Shown here one piece after another: positions 7,957 to 15,861 of a DNA stretch of 34,128 nucleotides (within the stretch, counting starts at the first letter, position 1; each line of letters begins with the position of its first letter). The notes under the pieces are model-generated. The model was not told where the DNA came from. It saw only the letters and a list, made by a program, of their open reading frames with translations, and did no database searches. The stretch is from an uncultured Erysipelotrichaceae bacterium (GTDB lineage: Bacteria; Bacillota_I; Bacilli_A; Erysipelotrichales; Coprobacillaceae). The translations under genes and the position numbers were made by a program. The stretch lies in NCBI GenBank assembly GCA_910588075.1, contig CAJUOS010000023.1:1-34128 (forward strand). The letters run 5' to 3'.

Positions 7957-8773
7957 GAGTATTAACCTCCTCATCACTAGATTTAAACCAATTTAATTCA
8001 TTGACTAAAGAGGCTCTTAATTCTTTTGTAGGAATTTTCTTTAATTCTCCATTCACCGCAAAAGAAATTGTTCCAGTTTCCTCACTGACTACAACTGTTA
8101 ATGAATCAGTAATCTCACTTATTCCAATAGCTGCTCGATGACGAGCACCATATTTAGGACTTAACTCTTTATTTGTTGGTGGATAAAAGGCAGCTGCACA
8201 AGCAACGCGATCCCCTTGAATAATGGTAGCTCCATCATGTAAAGGTGTTCCCTCCCAAAATATAGTTAAAAATAACTCACTTTTAATATCAGCATTGACT
8301 TTTGTTCCTGTATTAATATAATCTATCAAAGATTGTGATCTTTCAAATGTAATCAAAGCTCCTGTCTGTTCTCTTGCTAATGTTGTGATTGCACTTACTA
8401 ACTCATCCATTAATCTTTCTTTTTCATCATTAGACATTTCTTTATGTGTCGTTAACTTTGTTTGTCCCATTTTCTCTAATAAAGTTCTAATCTCAGGTTG
8501 AAAAATAATAATAATAGCAAGAACTCCCCAATTAATAATACTATCAACAAGAAAATTAAGAGTTGTTAGACCTAAAACACTTGTCATTAATTTAACAATC
8601 AATATAAACAATACACCCTTAAATAATTGCATTGTTTTCATATTTGATTTAAACATTGAAATAAAATAATATAATAAAAACCAAACTGCAATGAGATCAA
8701 TTGCAGAACGTATAAAATTCAAAACATTTGTCCAACTTATTCCTAAAGATAAAATCAATTTTATCACCCACAT
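7946..8773 (-). CDS. cdaA: Diadenylate cyclase CdaA
   Basis: 275 aa. It makes cyclic di-AMP from two ATP. Three hydrophobic N-terminal segments (about residues 15-95) precede the DAC domain, with GALITFERSQSL, the catalytic DGATIIQGDRVACAAAFYP and RHRAAIGISE (RHR motif), and VVSEETGTIS. The exact start is uncertain. An extended -10 box puts transcription near 8776, almost at ATG 8773, so that start would be leaderless. A TTG at 8758 preceded by GGGTGAT would give a 270-aa protein with a normal leader. c-di-AMP controls potassium and osmolyte balance and wall integrity. Confidence 0.94.
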   Translation of the reverse strand: MWVIKLILSLGISWTNVLNFIRSAIDLIAVWFLLYYFISMFKSNMKTMQLFKGVLFILIVKLMTSVLGLTTLNFLVDSIINWGVLAIIIIFQPEIRTLLEKMGQTKLTTHKEMSNDEKERLMDELVSAITTLAREQTGALITFERSQSLIDYINTGTKVNADIKSELFLTIFWEGTPLHDGATIIQGDRVACAAAFYPPTNKELSPKYGARHRAAIGISEITDSLTVVVSEETGTISFAVNGELKKIPTKELRASLVNELNWFKSSDEEVNTHES

Positions 8774-8782
8774 TTCTTATTT

Positions 8783-8791
8783 ATTATAGCA
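8783..8791 (-). promoter_or_regulatory. Extended -10 promoter of cdaA-cdaR-glmM
   Basis: The minus strand reads TG-C-TATAAT, an extended -10 element, with only a weak TTTTAT at -35. Initiation about 7 bases downstream leaves almost no leader before ATG 8773. Confidence 0.5.
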
Positions 8792-8866
8792 GTTTTTTAT
8801 ATAAAATAAAACGTTCATATTTTCATTTCATAAAAAAGTCTTATATTATACAAATTTATCCTTATG

Positions 8867-8897
8867 TATCTAAAATAATAATCACTTATTTTAGATA
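8867..8897. repeat. Perfect 12-bp AT-rich inverted repeat
   Basis: Arms 8867-8878 and 8886-8897 pair perfectly around a 7-nt loop. It lies between the secreted-protein terminator and the cdaA promoter. No T-tract follows, so an operator or transcript-boundary hairpin is possible. Confidence 0.5.
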
Positions 8898-8910
8898 AAA
8901 TTGGCAAAAT

Positions 8911-8940
8911 AAAAAGGTAAAACTCTACTTTTACCCTTTT
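8911..8940 (-). terminator. Terminator of the Ig-like secreted protein gene
   Basis: A 12-bp stem (8911-8922 with 8929-8940, one mismatch) is followed on the minus strand by a T-rich run. The stem begins at the stop codon. Confidence 0.75.
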
Positions 8941-9412
8941 ATGGTCTACACACTTTACAAGCTCTATAACCTCTTTTAACAGCATTACTTTTAGAAATAG
9001 CAATTTGACTTTTTCTTAAATAACGGCATCCGTTTCTATGATATTTAGCACCTGTTCTTGTAATATAAACTTTAACTCCAACATTTTTAGTTGTCTTTAC
9101 TGTAATTTTACATTTAAAAGTTTTTCCTTGAACTTTTGCTGTAATGGTGCATTTTCCATTTCTTTTAGCTGTAACTTTCCCCTTACTATTAACTGTTGCT
9201 ATTTTTTTATTCGTTGATTTCCAAACAATTTTCTTTTTTGTTCCAGATATTTTTAATTGTAATGTTTTCCCTTTTTTAAGAACTGCTGACTTTTTATTAA
9301 TTTTTATAGTTTTCGCTTCTACTTGCACAATATTTTGATTTTGTGGAAATGGAATTGATGGTGTCATTAACAAAGATAAAACAGTCAATACAGCAACATA
9401 AATCTTTTTCAT
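8939..9412 (-). CDS. Secreted Ig-like (Big_2) protein with a C-terminal CxxC module
   Basis: 157 aa from ATG 9412, which follows GAGGAGGG; an upstream in-frame GTG lies inside that site and is rejected. A signal peptide (MKKIYVAVLTVLSLLMTPS, hydrophobic core then VEA) leads into one bacterial Ig-like group 2 domain with the usual KGKTLQLKISG, KKIVWKSTNKKIATVNSKGK and GKCTITAKVQGKTFKCKITV. The last 40 residues form a separate module, YHRNGCRYL...AVKRGYRACKVCRP. It has three cysteines and a histidine spaced like the Ada-type or nuclease-associated zinc modules. The Ig domain probably binds wall or host glycans and the tail probably binds a metal (inference). It is very basic. Enzyme activity is not evident. 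Confidence 0.78.
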   Translation of the reverse strand: MKKIYVAVLTVLSLLMTPSIPFPQNQNIVQVEAKTIKINKKSAVLKKGKTLQLKISGTKKKIVWKSTNKKIATVNSKGKVTAKRNGKCTITAKVQGKTFKCKITVKTTKNVGVKVYITRTGAKYHRNGCRYLRKSQIAISKSNAVKRGYRACKVCRP

Positions 9413-9513
9413 TATATCCCTCCTCACTTATCATCAGTATACTCTTTTTCATAAATATACTCAAATATTTTATCTTTATAAATATATTATTATTAAAATC
9501 AAAACAAATCACT

Positions 9514-9544
9514 TTGCAAATGAATAAAAAAGTTGTAATATAAT
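9514..9544 (+). promoter_or_regulatory. Probable pduL promoter
   Basis: TTGCAA (9514-9519) is followed by TAATAT (9536-9541, 16-bp spacing), which overlaps TATAAT (9539-9544, 19-bp spacing). The position fits a short leader before the AGGAGG site. Confidence 0.4.
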
Positions 9545-9565
9545 AATGTCTATAGGAGGAATATT

Positions 9566-10138
9566 ATGGCAAAAACAATTTTAGTAGAAACTTCAGCAAG
9601 ACATGTGCATGTTTCTCAAGCTGATTTGGAAACTTTATTTGGTAAAGGATACCAATTAACAAACAAGAAAGATCTTTCTCAACCTGGTCAATATGCTTGT
9701 GTGGAAAAAGTAACAGTTGTAGGAGCAAAAGGTGAACAAAAAATGTCTATCTTAGGACCTACACGTAATGCAACTCAAGTAGAAATTTCATTAACTGATG
9801 CAAGATCATTAGGAATCAAAGCATTAGTAAGAGAATCAGGAGATATTGAAGGAACTTCAGGATGTAAATTAATAGGACCAGCTGGTGAAGTTGAGCTTCC
9901 TTGTGGTGTTATTGCTGCAAAACGTCATATACATATGACATCTGCTGATGCTCAAGAATTTGATGTTAAAGATAAAGATGTTGTAAGTGTCAAAATAACA
10001 ACTGATGAAAGATCTTTAACTTTTGGAGATGTTGTATGTCGTGTCAGTGATAGCTATGCTTTAGCAATGCATATTGATACTGATGAATCAAATGCTGCTG
10101 GTATTACTGGACCTTGTCAAGGTGAAATTATAAAATAA
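9566..10138 (+). CDS. pduL: PduL-type phosphate acyltransferase
   Basis: 190 aa from ATG 9566 with AGGAGGA upstream. PduL swaps CoA and phosphate on short acyl groups (acetyl or propionyl), which allows ATP production with acetate kinase. The two zinc-binding halves are visible: SARHVHVS near residue 10 and AAKRHIHMT near residue 117, each with the HxH pair. Family blocks SILGPTRNATQVEIS and GDVVCRV are also present. There is no long N-terminal encapsulation peptide and no microcompartment shell gene nearby, so this is a free cytosolic form, likely substituting for the classical Pta (inference). Confidence 0.93.
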   Translation: MAKTILVETSARHVHVSQADLETLFGKGYQLTNKKDLSQPGQYACVEKVTVVGAKGEQKMSILGPTRNATQVEISLTDARSLGIKALVRESGDIEGTSGCKLIGPAGEVELPCGVIAAKRHIHMTSADAQEFDVKDKDVVSVKITTDERSLTFGDVVCRVSDSYALAMHIDTDESNAAGITGPCQGEIIK

Positions 10139-10168
10139 AAAAATGTGGTTACTTAAATCACATTTTTT
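10138..10168. terminator. Bidirectional terminator between pduL and the flavodoxin gene
   Basis: A 10-bp stem AAAAAATGTG / CACATTTTTT flanks an 11-nt loop. It has T-runs on both strands and overlaps the ends of the two convergent genes. Confidence 0.75.
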
Positions 10169-10653
10169 ATTTTATTTGCAAAAATTTCTATTTCATCATT
10201 ATTAAAGTTTTCAAAAATATTTTTATCTTTTTGTTTTTGAATAATTGGAGAAATTTTATTCATAACCTGTAAAATCATTTTTTCACTAATAGATAGCTCT
10301 GGATAATATAAAGCTCCTCCTACACCTGCAATAATTTTCATATCTTTAAGTATTGAATAATCAAATGCACTTGTTACAAAAGACATGAATTCATTTTGTA
10401 ATATACCAACAACATATAAACTGTAATGCTTTGATATGAGAAGTTCTTGATGATTTTTAATAAATTGAACAATATCTGAATCAAGTTTACCATAATAAAC
10501 AGGTGTTCCAATAATAATTACATCTGCTTTCTCTAATGTAGGATAGTCAATATCTTTCAAATTCATCAACAAACAATTACCAATATATTGATTAATCACT
10601 TTTCCTATCTTTCTTGTACTCCCATGTTTTGTTTTATATAATATAACCCTCAC
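10153..10653 (-). CDS. Flavodoxin-domain protein (HemG-like)
   Basis: 166 aa from GTG 10653. AGGGG lies 9 bases before this GTG but directly abuts the ATG at 10662, so the GTG is preferred. The protein opens with a beta strand and the FMN phosphate loop YKTKHGSTRKI. IIIGTPVYYGKLDSDIVQF and a glycine-rich GVGGALYYPEL stretch follow. These fit the flavodoxin_5 / protoporphyrinogen-oxidase HemG group of FMN electron carriers. No haem genes are adjacent, so the redox partner is unknown. Confidence 0.78.
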   Translation of the reverse strand: MRVILYKTKHGSTRKIGKVINQYIGNCLLMNLKDIDYPTLEKADVIIIGTPVYYGKLDSDIVQFIKNHQELLISKHYSLYVVGILQNEFMSFVTSAFDYSILKDMKIIAGVGGALYYPELSISEKMILQVMNKISPIIQKQKDKNIFENFNNDEIEIFANKIKNVI

Positions 10654-10723
10654 TATCCTCATCCCCTTTTCTTATATTTTACACAAAAACATAGAAATAA
10701 TCACGTGTTTTTCACTATAAATT

Positions 10724-10745
10724 AAAAAAGTGCTTATGCACTTTT
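10724..10745 (-). terminator. Terminator of the HU gene
   Basis: An 8-bp stem AAAAGTGC / GCACTTTT with a 4-nt loop overlaps the HU stop codon and is followed on the minus strand by T. Confidence 0.75.
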
Positions 10746-11019
10746 ATTCATTAACAACTTTCTTTAATGTAGAGCTTGCTTTAAAAGCAGGAACTTTACT
10801 TGCAGCAATAGTCATTGTTTCTCCAGTTCTTGGATTACGTCCAGTTCTTGCATCTCTTTGTCTAACTTCAAAAGTTCCAAATCCCTTTAAAGTAATTTTA
10901 TCTCCAGCTTTTAAAACATCAGTTAATGTTTCAACGAAAGCATTAACAGCAGCATCAGCTTGAGTTTTAGTTAATCCAGCAGATGTAGCTACTTTTTCTA
11001 CTAATTCAGTTTTGTTCAT
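10744..11019 (-). CDS. hup: HU-family DNA-binding protein
   Basis: 91 aa, the standard HU length. It has the N-terminal helical dimer region MNKTELVEKVATSAGLTKTQAD, the hinge GDKITLKGFGTFEVRQRDAR, and the beta-arm GRNPRTGETMTIAASKVPAFK with the conserved RNPxTG and proline tip. HU bends and compacts the nucleoid and assists replication and recombination. It is a single-gene unit with its own promoter and terminator. Confidence 0.96.
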   Translation of the reverse strand: MNKTELVEKVATSAGLTKTQADAAVNAFVETLTDVLKAGDKITLKGFGTFEVRQRDARTGRNPRTGETMTIAASKVPAFKASSTLKKVVNE

Positions 11020-11048
11020 AATTACTATTCTCCATTTCTTATGTAATA

Positions 11049-11097
11049 TTTGGGAAAATCCCCAAAGACATTATAGTACATTTTATCTTTGATGTAC
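11049..11097 (-). promoter_or_regulatory. HU promoter with two inverted repeats
   Basis: On the minus strand the -10 box TATAAT is at 11070-11075. A GTACAT / ATGTAC inverted repeat (11076-11081 with 11092-11097) lies between -10 and -35. A second one, TTTGGG / CCCAAA (11049-11054 with 11061-11066), sits at the expected transcription start. Both are positioned like operators; the second could also be a 5'-UTR hairpin. Confidence 0.5.
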
Positions 11098-11109
11098 AGT
11101 GAATTTATA

Positions 11110-12129
11110 TCATAAAGACAAAATCATTTGAGCAAAATTCTCAGCTTCTTTTTGTGACGTTGCCCATGATGTTACAATACGAATTCTTTCCATATTTGAA
11201 TTTATTTTCTTTATATGTGTTACTAAATAATGTTCTTCAATAGAGCGAACTGTATCTATTGGTAAGTCAACAAAAATTTGATTTGTATGAGATGTTTCAT
11301 ATAAGGAAAAACCTTTATCCATAAAAGCCTTTCTTATGATTTGTGCCATCTTATTTTCATAAGCACCAATTTCTTCATATAAATTTCCTTTTAATAAAGT
11401 ATAAAATTGAATACCTAACAATCTTCCTTTAGCAAGCATTGCTCCTTTATGTTTTAATTGATAACGAAAATCTTTTTTTAATTGCTCATTCATAATAACT
11501 AAAGCTTCACCAAATAAAGCTCCCATCTTTGTACCACCAATATAAAAAGCATCTGTATTTTTAGCAATATCATACATTGATGGTGCATCACTTTGAACAA
11601 GTGCACTTCCTAATCTCGCTCCATCCAAGAATAAATATAAGTCATTTGCTTGAGTAAATTGATATAAATATTCTAACTCTTTTGTTGTATAATATGTCCC
11701 TAATTCTGTTGTTTGTGATATATATACCATTTTTGGTTGAACCATGTGTTCATCACTATGACTATCTAATATATTTTGAATCATTTCTATTGTTACTTTC
11801 CCATTAACATGTGGATGTGTTAATACCTTATGTCCTGTTCCTTCAATAGAACCTGTTTCATGCACATTAATATGTCCTTCATCACAAGCAATAACTGCCT
11901 GATAATCACTTAAAGCAAAAGATATAAATGTCATATTGGTTTGTGTTCCACCTACTAAAAAATGAACATCAGCATCTGAATTATGAATACGTTGACAAAT
12001 AACATCTTTAGCTTTTTGACAATATTCATCCATTCCATAGCCAACTGTTTGTTGCATATTTGTATCATTCAATGCTTTTAAAACTTCTGGATGTGCTCCT
12101 TCACTATAATCATTTAAAAAACTATACAT
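11110..12129 (-). CDS. ltaE: Low-specificity L-threonine aldolase
   Basis: 339 aa, PLP fold type I (beta-eliminating lyase family). The family cleaves L-threonine or allo-threonine to glycine and acetaldehyde. Visible motifs are NDYSEGAHPEVLKAL and a GYGMDEY contact region, GGTQTN near residue 60, the HINVHETGSIE histidine segment, FLDGARLGSAL with the PLP-nitrogen Asp169, and GGTKMGA with Schiff-base Lys201. It is the last gene of the fumarase operon, 11 bases after the RpiR regulator, with a GGGGTG site. The pairing with fumarase is unusual and may indicate a hydroxy-amino-acid substrate other than threonine (inference). Confidence 0.88.
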   Translation of the reverse strand: MYSFLNDYSEGAHPEVLKALNDTNMQQTVGYGMDEYCQKAKDVICQRIHNSDADVHFLVGGTQTNMTFISFALSDYQAVIACDEGHINVHETGSIEGTGHKVLTHPHVNGKVTIEMIQNILDSHSDEHMVQPKMVYISQTTELGTYYTTKELEYLYQFTQANDLYLFLDGARLGSALVQSDAPSMYDIAKNTDAFYIGGTKMGALFGEALVIMNEQLKKDFRYQLKHKGAMLAKGRLLGIQFYTLLKGNLYEEIGAYENKMAQIIRKAFMDKGFSLYETSHTNQIFVDLPIDTVRSIEEHYLVTHIKKINSNMERIRIVTSWATSQKEAENFAQMILSL

Positions 12130-12140
12130 AATTTCACCCC

Positions 12141-12971
12141 TTATTTTTTATATAATAATCCATATCTCACATAAATAATATTAAATAAAGTTAAAAAATT
12201 AATTGTTCCTTGCATTGATGATTCTGTATAATTACTTTCTAAACCATCAATACGATAAATATGATTTATATTTTCATTTTCATATTCTTGATTCATTGTT
12301 ATCATTAAAATTTGTGGTTGATGTTCTTTAACCTTATCAATAAGATTATCTAGTAATTGCTTTCTTGCTCTCACTGTTACAATAATAACCAAACTATCTT
12401 TATCAATCATATCCAATCTTTGAATTTCATCACCACGTTCAACAAAAGCATAAATAAATTTTTTAAGTTTTAATAACTTCATTTGAAAATCATTCGAAAT
12501 AACTTTATTAAATTGATAACCTATCATTTGAACTTTTTTTGCTTGATAAATCATTTCACAAATCTTATCAATTTCATGAATATTAATACATTGATGTCCT
12601 AAATTTAAAGATGCGATTGTTTCTTGATAAATTTTATCCACTAAAAATTGTGGATTTTTTTGAATTTCATAGCATTCTTCTTCAGACATATGTATTTCAT
12701 GTCTAGCAGTTTCTAATGCAATAGACATTTCATATTTAAAATTAGCAAAATTCTTACAATTTAAATCTTTACAAAAACGAGAAATTGTAGCAGGTGATGT
12801 ATAACATAAATCAGCTAAATCGTTAATACTGATTGTTGGTATTCTTTCTAAGTGAGTTAAAATTGTATGAGCAATTGTATAATACATATCTTGAGAAGAT
12901 GAAACATTCACATATGACATTAATATGTATAAAATATCAACTTCATTATAATCTCTAAATTTATTATCCAT
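12141..12971 (-). CDS. MurR/RpiR-family transcriptional regulator (fumarase operon)
   Basis: 276 aa. An N-terminal HTH_6 domain (about residues 1-80) contains LADLCYTSPATISRFCKDL, the recognition-helix signature of the family. A C-terminal SIS-like domain follows (about 105-250), with QMIGYQFNKVISNDFQMKL and SLVIIVTVRARK in place of the usual sugar-phosphate loop. The gene overlaps the end of the fumarase beta gene by 8 bp, so it is cotranscribed and probably controls this operon. RpiR proteins usually sense phosphosugars. The SIS loop here lacks the typical GxGxS pattern, so another ligand is possible (inference). It resembles the second RpiR gene at 14,426-15,250. Confidence 0.87.
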   Translation of the reverse strand: MDNKFRDYNEVDILYILMSYVNVSSSQDMYYTIAHTILTHLERIPTISINDLADLCYTSPATISRFCKDLNCKNFANFKYEMSIALETARHEIHMSEEECYEIQKNPQFLVDKIYQETIASLNLGHQCINIHEIDKICEMIYQAKKVQMIGYQFNKVISNDFQMKLLKLKKFIYAFVERGDEIQRLDMIDKDSLVIIVTVRARKQLLDNLIDKVKEHQPQILMITMNQEYENENINHIYRIDGLESNYTESSMQGTINFLTLFNIIYVRYGLLYKK

Positions 12972-13524
12972 GATGATTCTCCTTTAAATAAGCATCTCTT
13001 CCTATCTCATATAAATCATTTCCATAAGCATCAATAATAACTGTTAACGGAAAATCTTTCACAACTAATCGACGAATAGCTTCTGGCCCTAAATCATCAA
13101 AAGCAATAATTTCACAAGATTGTACACATTGTCCAATATAAGCACCTGCTCCTCCAATTGCCCCAAAATAAACTCCACTATATTTTATCATGGCTTCTTT
13201 TACATCTCCATTACGATATCCTTTTCCTATCATTCCTCTTAATCCAAGCGATAACATTGTTGGAGAATAAGCATCCATTCTTCCAGAAGTTGTTGGTCCA
13301 CCACTACCAAAAACATGTTCAGGTTTTGTTGGTGTAGGTCCTACATAATAGATAATTTGATTAGCTACGTCAAAAGGCAATGGCTTTCCTTCTTGAATCA
13401 AAGCCTCCATTCTTTTATGTGCTGCATCTCTACCAGTATAAATAACACCAGATAATAAAATTTGATCTCCTGCCTTTAATTTTAAAGCATCTTCCTTTGT
13501 AAATGGAGTTGTTATTGTTTTCAT
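12964..13524 (-). CDS. fumB: Class I fumarate hydratase, beta subunit
   Basis: 186 aa, matching the C-terminal half of class I fumarases (FumA-type) and the beta subunit of L-tartrate dehydratase. Visible blocks are LKAGDQILLSGVIYTGRDAAHKR, the signature GSGGPTTSGRMDAYSP, and GKGYRNGDVKEAM followed by FGAIGGAGAYIG. It shares its first base with the end of the alpha gene and so is translationally coupled. With alpha it forms the oxygen-sensitive Fe-S enzyme that interconverts fumarate and malate. Tartrate or mesaconate as substrate cannot be excluded from sequence. Confidence 0.88.
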   Translation of the reverse strand: MKTITTPFTKEDALKLKAGDQILLSGVIYTGRDAAHKRMEALIQEGKPLPFDVANQIIYYVGPTPTKPEHVFGSGGPTTSGRMDAYSPTMLSLGLRGMIGKGYRNGDVKEAMIKYSGVYFGAIGGAGAYIGQCVQSCEIIAFDDLGPEAIRRLVVKDFPLTVIIDAYGNDLYEIGRDAYLKENHHG

Positions 13525-14366
13525 TATAAAATAACCTCCTTATGTCTTGCTACATGACAACAAATACTAACAGCTACTGGCATGCCAGCAATATGAGTTG
13601 GATAAGTTTCTATATTCAGTGATAAAGCAGTTGTTTTTCCTCCATAACCAGCTGGTCCAATTCCTGTATGATTAATACGGTTGAGTAATTCATTCTCTAA
13701 ATCAGAATATCGTTTATCAGGATGATGACTACCAATTTCTCGTAACATTGCTTTTTTAGCTAATAAGGTCACTTTATCAAAAGAGCCTCCAATACCCACA
13801 CCAATAACCATTGGTGGACAAGCATTAGGTCCAGCATCATTAATAACTTTCAAAACAAACTCTTTAATACCTTCAACACCATCACTTGGTTTTAACATTT
13901 TAATTTGACTCATATTCTCACTACCAAAACCTTTTGGTGCAACTATTATTTTTAACTGATCTCCTTCAACAATATCATAATTGATAATTGCAGGTGTATT
14001 ATCTTTTGTATTAATACGATCAAATACAGGATCATCAACAACACTTTTTCTTAAATATCCTATTTCATATCCTTGACGCACACCTTCATGAATCGCTTCA
14101 TTTAAAGAGCCTTCAATATGAACATCTTGTCCTATTTCAACAAATACACAAGCCATACCTGTATCTTGACAAATAGGTGAACAAGTTTCTCTGGCTATTT
14201 GTGCATTTTTATGAAGAACTTCTAATGTTTGTTTTGAAAGTAATGAATCTTCTGTTTCATATGCCTCTTTTAATGCTTGATAAACATCTTGAGGTAGTAC
14301 ATAATTTGCTTCTTGGCATAATCTTTTCACTTCTTGAGTAATTATTTCTTGATTAATTGTTTTCAT
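13524..14366 (-). CDS. fumA: Class I fumarate hydratase, alpha subunit (Fe-S)
   Basis: 280 aa, the usual alpha length. It carries the [4Fe-4S] ligands expected for class I fumarase: Cys66 in CSPICQDTGM, the cysteine of GPNACPPMVIGVGIGGSFD, and the cysteine pair region ICCHVARH. GFGSENMSQIKML and TGIGPAGYGGKTTAL are further family blocks. It is the first gene of a four-gene operon (alpha, beta, RpiR, threonine aldolase), with an AAGGGG site and a promoter just upstream. In a fermenter it may feed a fumarate/malate branch or salvage of C4 acids (inference). Confidence 0.9.
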   Translation of the reverse strand: MKTINQEIITQEVKRLCQEANYVLPQDVYQALKEAYETEDSLLSKQTLEVLHKNAQIARETCSPICQDTGMACVFVEIGQDVHIEGSLNEAIHEGVRQGYEIGYLRKSVVDDPVFDRINTKDNTPAIINYDIVEGDQLKIIVAPKGFGSENMSQIKMLKPSDGVEGIKEFVLKVINDAGPNACPPMVIGVGIGGSFDKVTLLAKKAMLREIGSHHPDKRYSDLENELLNRINHTGIGPAGYGGKTTALSLNIETYPTHIAGMPVAVSICCHVARHKEVIL

Positions 14367-14388
14367 ATTTTTCCCCTTTATGTGTCAT

Positions 14389-14417
14389 ATTATATTAGAT
14401 TTTAATTGTAAGAACAA
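14389..14417 (-). promoter_or_regulatory. Fumarase operon promoter
   Basis: On the minus strand TTGTTC (14412-14417) and TATAAT (14389-14394) are separated by 17 bp. They lie directly after the terminator of the upstream RpiR gene. Confidence 0.5.
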
Positions 14418-14422
14418 CAAAA

Positions 14423-14449
14423 GAATTAAAGGATATGTCCCTTTAATTC
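14423..14449 (-). terminator. Terminator of the upstream RpiR gene
   Basis: A perfect 10-bp stem (14423-14432 with 14440-14449) overlaps the stop codon and is followed by TTTTGTTGTT on the minus strand. It separates the lipoprotein/RpiR unit from the fumarase operon. Confidence 0.72.
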
Positions 14450-15250
14450 CTGAATTGATGGATAATATAAACAATAATAACGTAATGACATCAGTTCTAC
14501 AACTGTCAATAGTGTATGTTTTCCTGTTTTTCTATTTTGTGATTGTCCTAATAAAATACGATGATCAACAGGAATTTTAATATCCAATTCTGAATTACAT
14601 GTCATTAAAATAACTTTACATTTTGATTTTTTAATATATTGCAATATTTTATGTCCACTACTTGTAAAGTAACCATTCACTGTAATAATAACAGTAACAC
14701 TATCTTCTGTTAACTCTTTAGCACATTCTAATTGTCTAGAAGAATCCATATATGCCATTGTAAATTTCTCTAACATTAATAAATCTGTTTGAAAATGTAA
14801 TGCAGCACTCTGTGAAAATTGTGTGCCAAAAAAAGCAACAGATTGACTATTATGAATTAATTGTAATGTTGCATCTATTTCTTTCCAGTCTAACATACTA
14901 GGTAAAAGTGAGATATGCTCTATAACTTGATTAGCATATTCTTTTGTTGCTAATTCAGGATTATCTTTCATTGTTTCTAATGAAATATTAATTAAATTAT
15001 TAAATTTTTTATCATTTGAATGAAATGTATAACATTCTTGTTTTAAATGAGCAAAATTTTCATATCCTAAAGCACGACAAAAACGTGAAATTGTTGCTGG
15101 AGAAACAAAACATTCATTAGCTAATTCACTGATACGCATATCAGCAATACGATAAAAATTATTAGCCATAAACCATGCAATATTATAATTAGTATCATTT
15201 TCAGCAGCTGTATCTAAAAAAATTATCAGTCTATAAAAAAGATTTTTCAT
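14426..15250 (-). CDS. MurR/RpiR-family transcriptional regulator (second copy)
   Basis: 274 aa from ATG 15250, which has AAAGGAGG just upstream; an earlier in-frame start at 15310 lies inside the lipoprotein gene and has no site. The HTH domain has LANECFVSPATISRFCRAL, nearly the same as its neighbour at 12,141-12,971. The SIS-like half contains AFFGTQFSQSAALHFQTDL and SVTVIITVNGYF. The start is 1 nt after the lipoprotein stop (TAAAATG), so the two are coupled. The two RpiR genes bracket the fumarase genes and appear to be diverged duplicates. Confidence 0.87.
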   Translation of the reverse strand: MKNLFYRLIIFLDTAAENDTNYNIAWFMANNFYRIADMRISELANECFVSPATISRFCRALGYENFAHLKQECYTFHSNDKKFNNLINISLETMKDNPELATKEYANQVIEHISLLPSMLDWKEIDATLQLIHNSQSVAFFGTQFSQSAALHFQTDLLMLEKFTMAYMDSSRQLECAKELTEDSVTVIITVNGYFTSSGHKILQYIKKSKCKVILMTCNSELDIKIPVDHRILLGQSQNRKTGKHTLLTVVELMSLRYYCLYYPSIQELKGHIL

Positions 15251-15251
15251 T

Positions 15252-15653
15252 TTATCCTCCTTTAATTTTATATTCACCTGAAAGATTTGTATGTAAATAT
15301 GATATACCATGACTTTCTTTAATAATCAACTTATCATCTTTTAAAATAAACTCCAAAGTATATCCATCTTCTCCACTATCATATATTGCATAATTTTTAT
15401 CCTTTTGTAAATAAGCAAACTCTCCAAAACCTTTCACACCTAATTCAATACGAAATTCCAACATATTTTCATCTTCAAGTCCTTCACGATGAAAAGAAAC
15501 AATAACACCATCATCCCTTACAAATTCTCTTAACCATTGTTTATAAACCACATTTGATTCATCATTTGGTTTTGAAGAAGATTGTGGCATTATTTGTTCA
15601 ACATCACAACCCACTAATAATATACAAACAATCAATATAATTATTTTCTTCAT
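15252..15653 (-). CDS. Small lipoprotein of unknown function
   Basis: 133 aa. The N-terminus is a clear lipoprotein signal: MKKIIILIVCILLVGC, lipobox LVGC with Cys16. A short polar linker (about 17-35) and a roughly 95-residue acidic domain rich in beta-strand-like alternation follow (for example FRIELGVKGFGEFAYLQK and YTLEFILKDDKLIIKESHG). The final codons carry the ribosome binding site of the RpiR gene that follows, so the lipoprotein may belong to that regulatory unit. No family is recognised. Confidence 0.72.
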   Translation of the reverse strand: MKKIIILIVCILLVGCDVEQIMPQSSSKPNDESNVVYKQWLREFVRDDGVIVSFHREGLEDENMLEFRIELGVKGFGEFAYLQKDKNYAIYDSGEDGYTLEFILKDDKLIIKESHGISYLHTNLSGEYKIKGG

Positions 15654-15827
15654 TTTTTATCACCTATTATATACTATAAACTATATTGATATAGAAATCA
15701 CATATTTTTTTACAATTCTCTCGAAAAATTACGATATATATATTATATACTTTGTTTGTAGTCAAATATTTGTTTTCCCTTCAAATAGATCGACTACACG
15801 ATATCCTTTCCCAAACTGATATCAAAA

Positions 15828-15861
15828 AAAAACAGGTAAGTCTCCCAACTTATCTGTTTTT
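15828..15861 (-). terminator. Terminator of the surface-protein gene
   Basis: A 14-bp stem (15828-15841 with 15848-15861, one wobble) overlaps the stop codon. On the minus strand it is followed by a long T run (15823-15832 region). Confidence 0.75.

Noticed and set aside
8815..9003. 62-aa minus-strand frame
   Set aside because: Overlaps the end of the Ig-like gene and its terminator; no ribosome site and no family features.
9297..9543. Short frames on both strands near 9.4 kb
   Set aside because: Overlap the signal peptide of the Ig-like gene or the pduL promoter; low-complexity translations.
14380..14580. 66-aa plus-strand frame
   Set aside because: Antisense to an RpiR gene and its terminator; no start signals.
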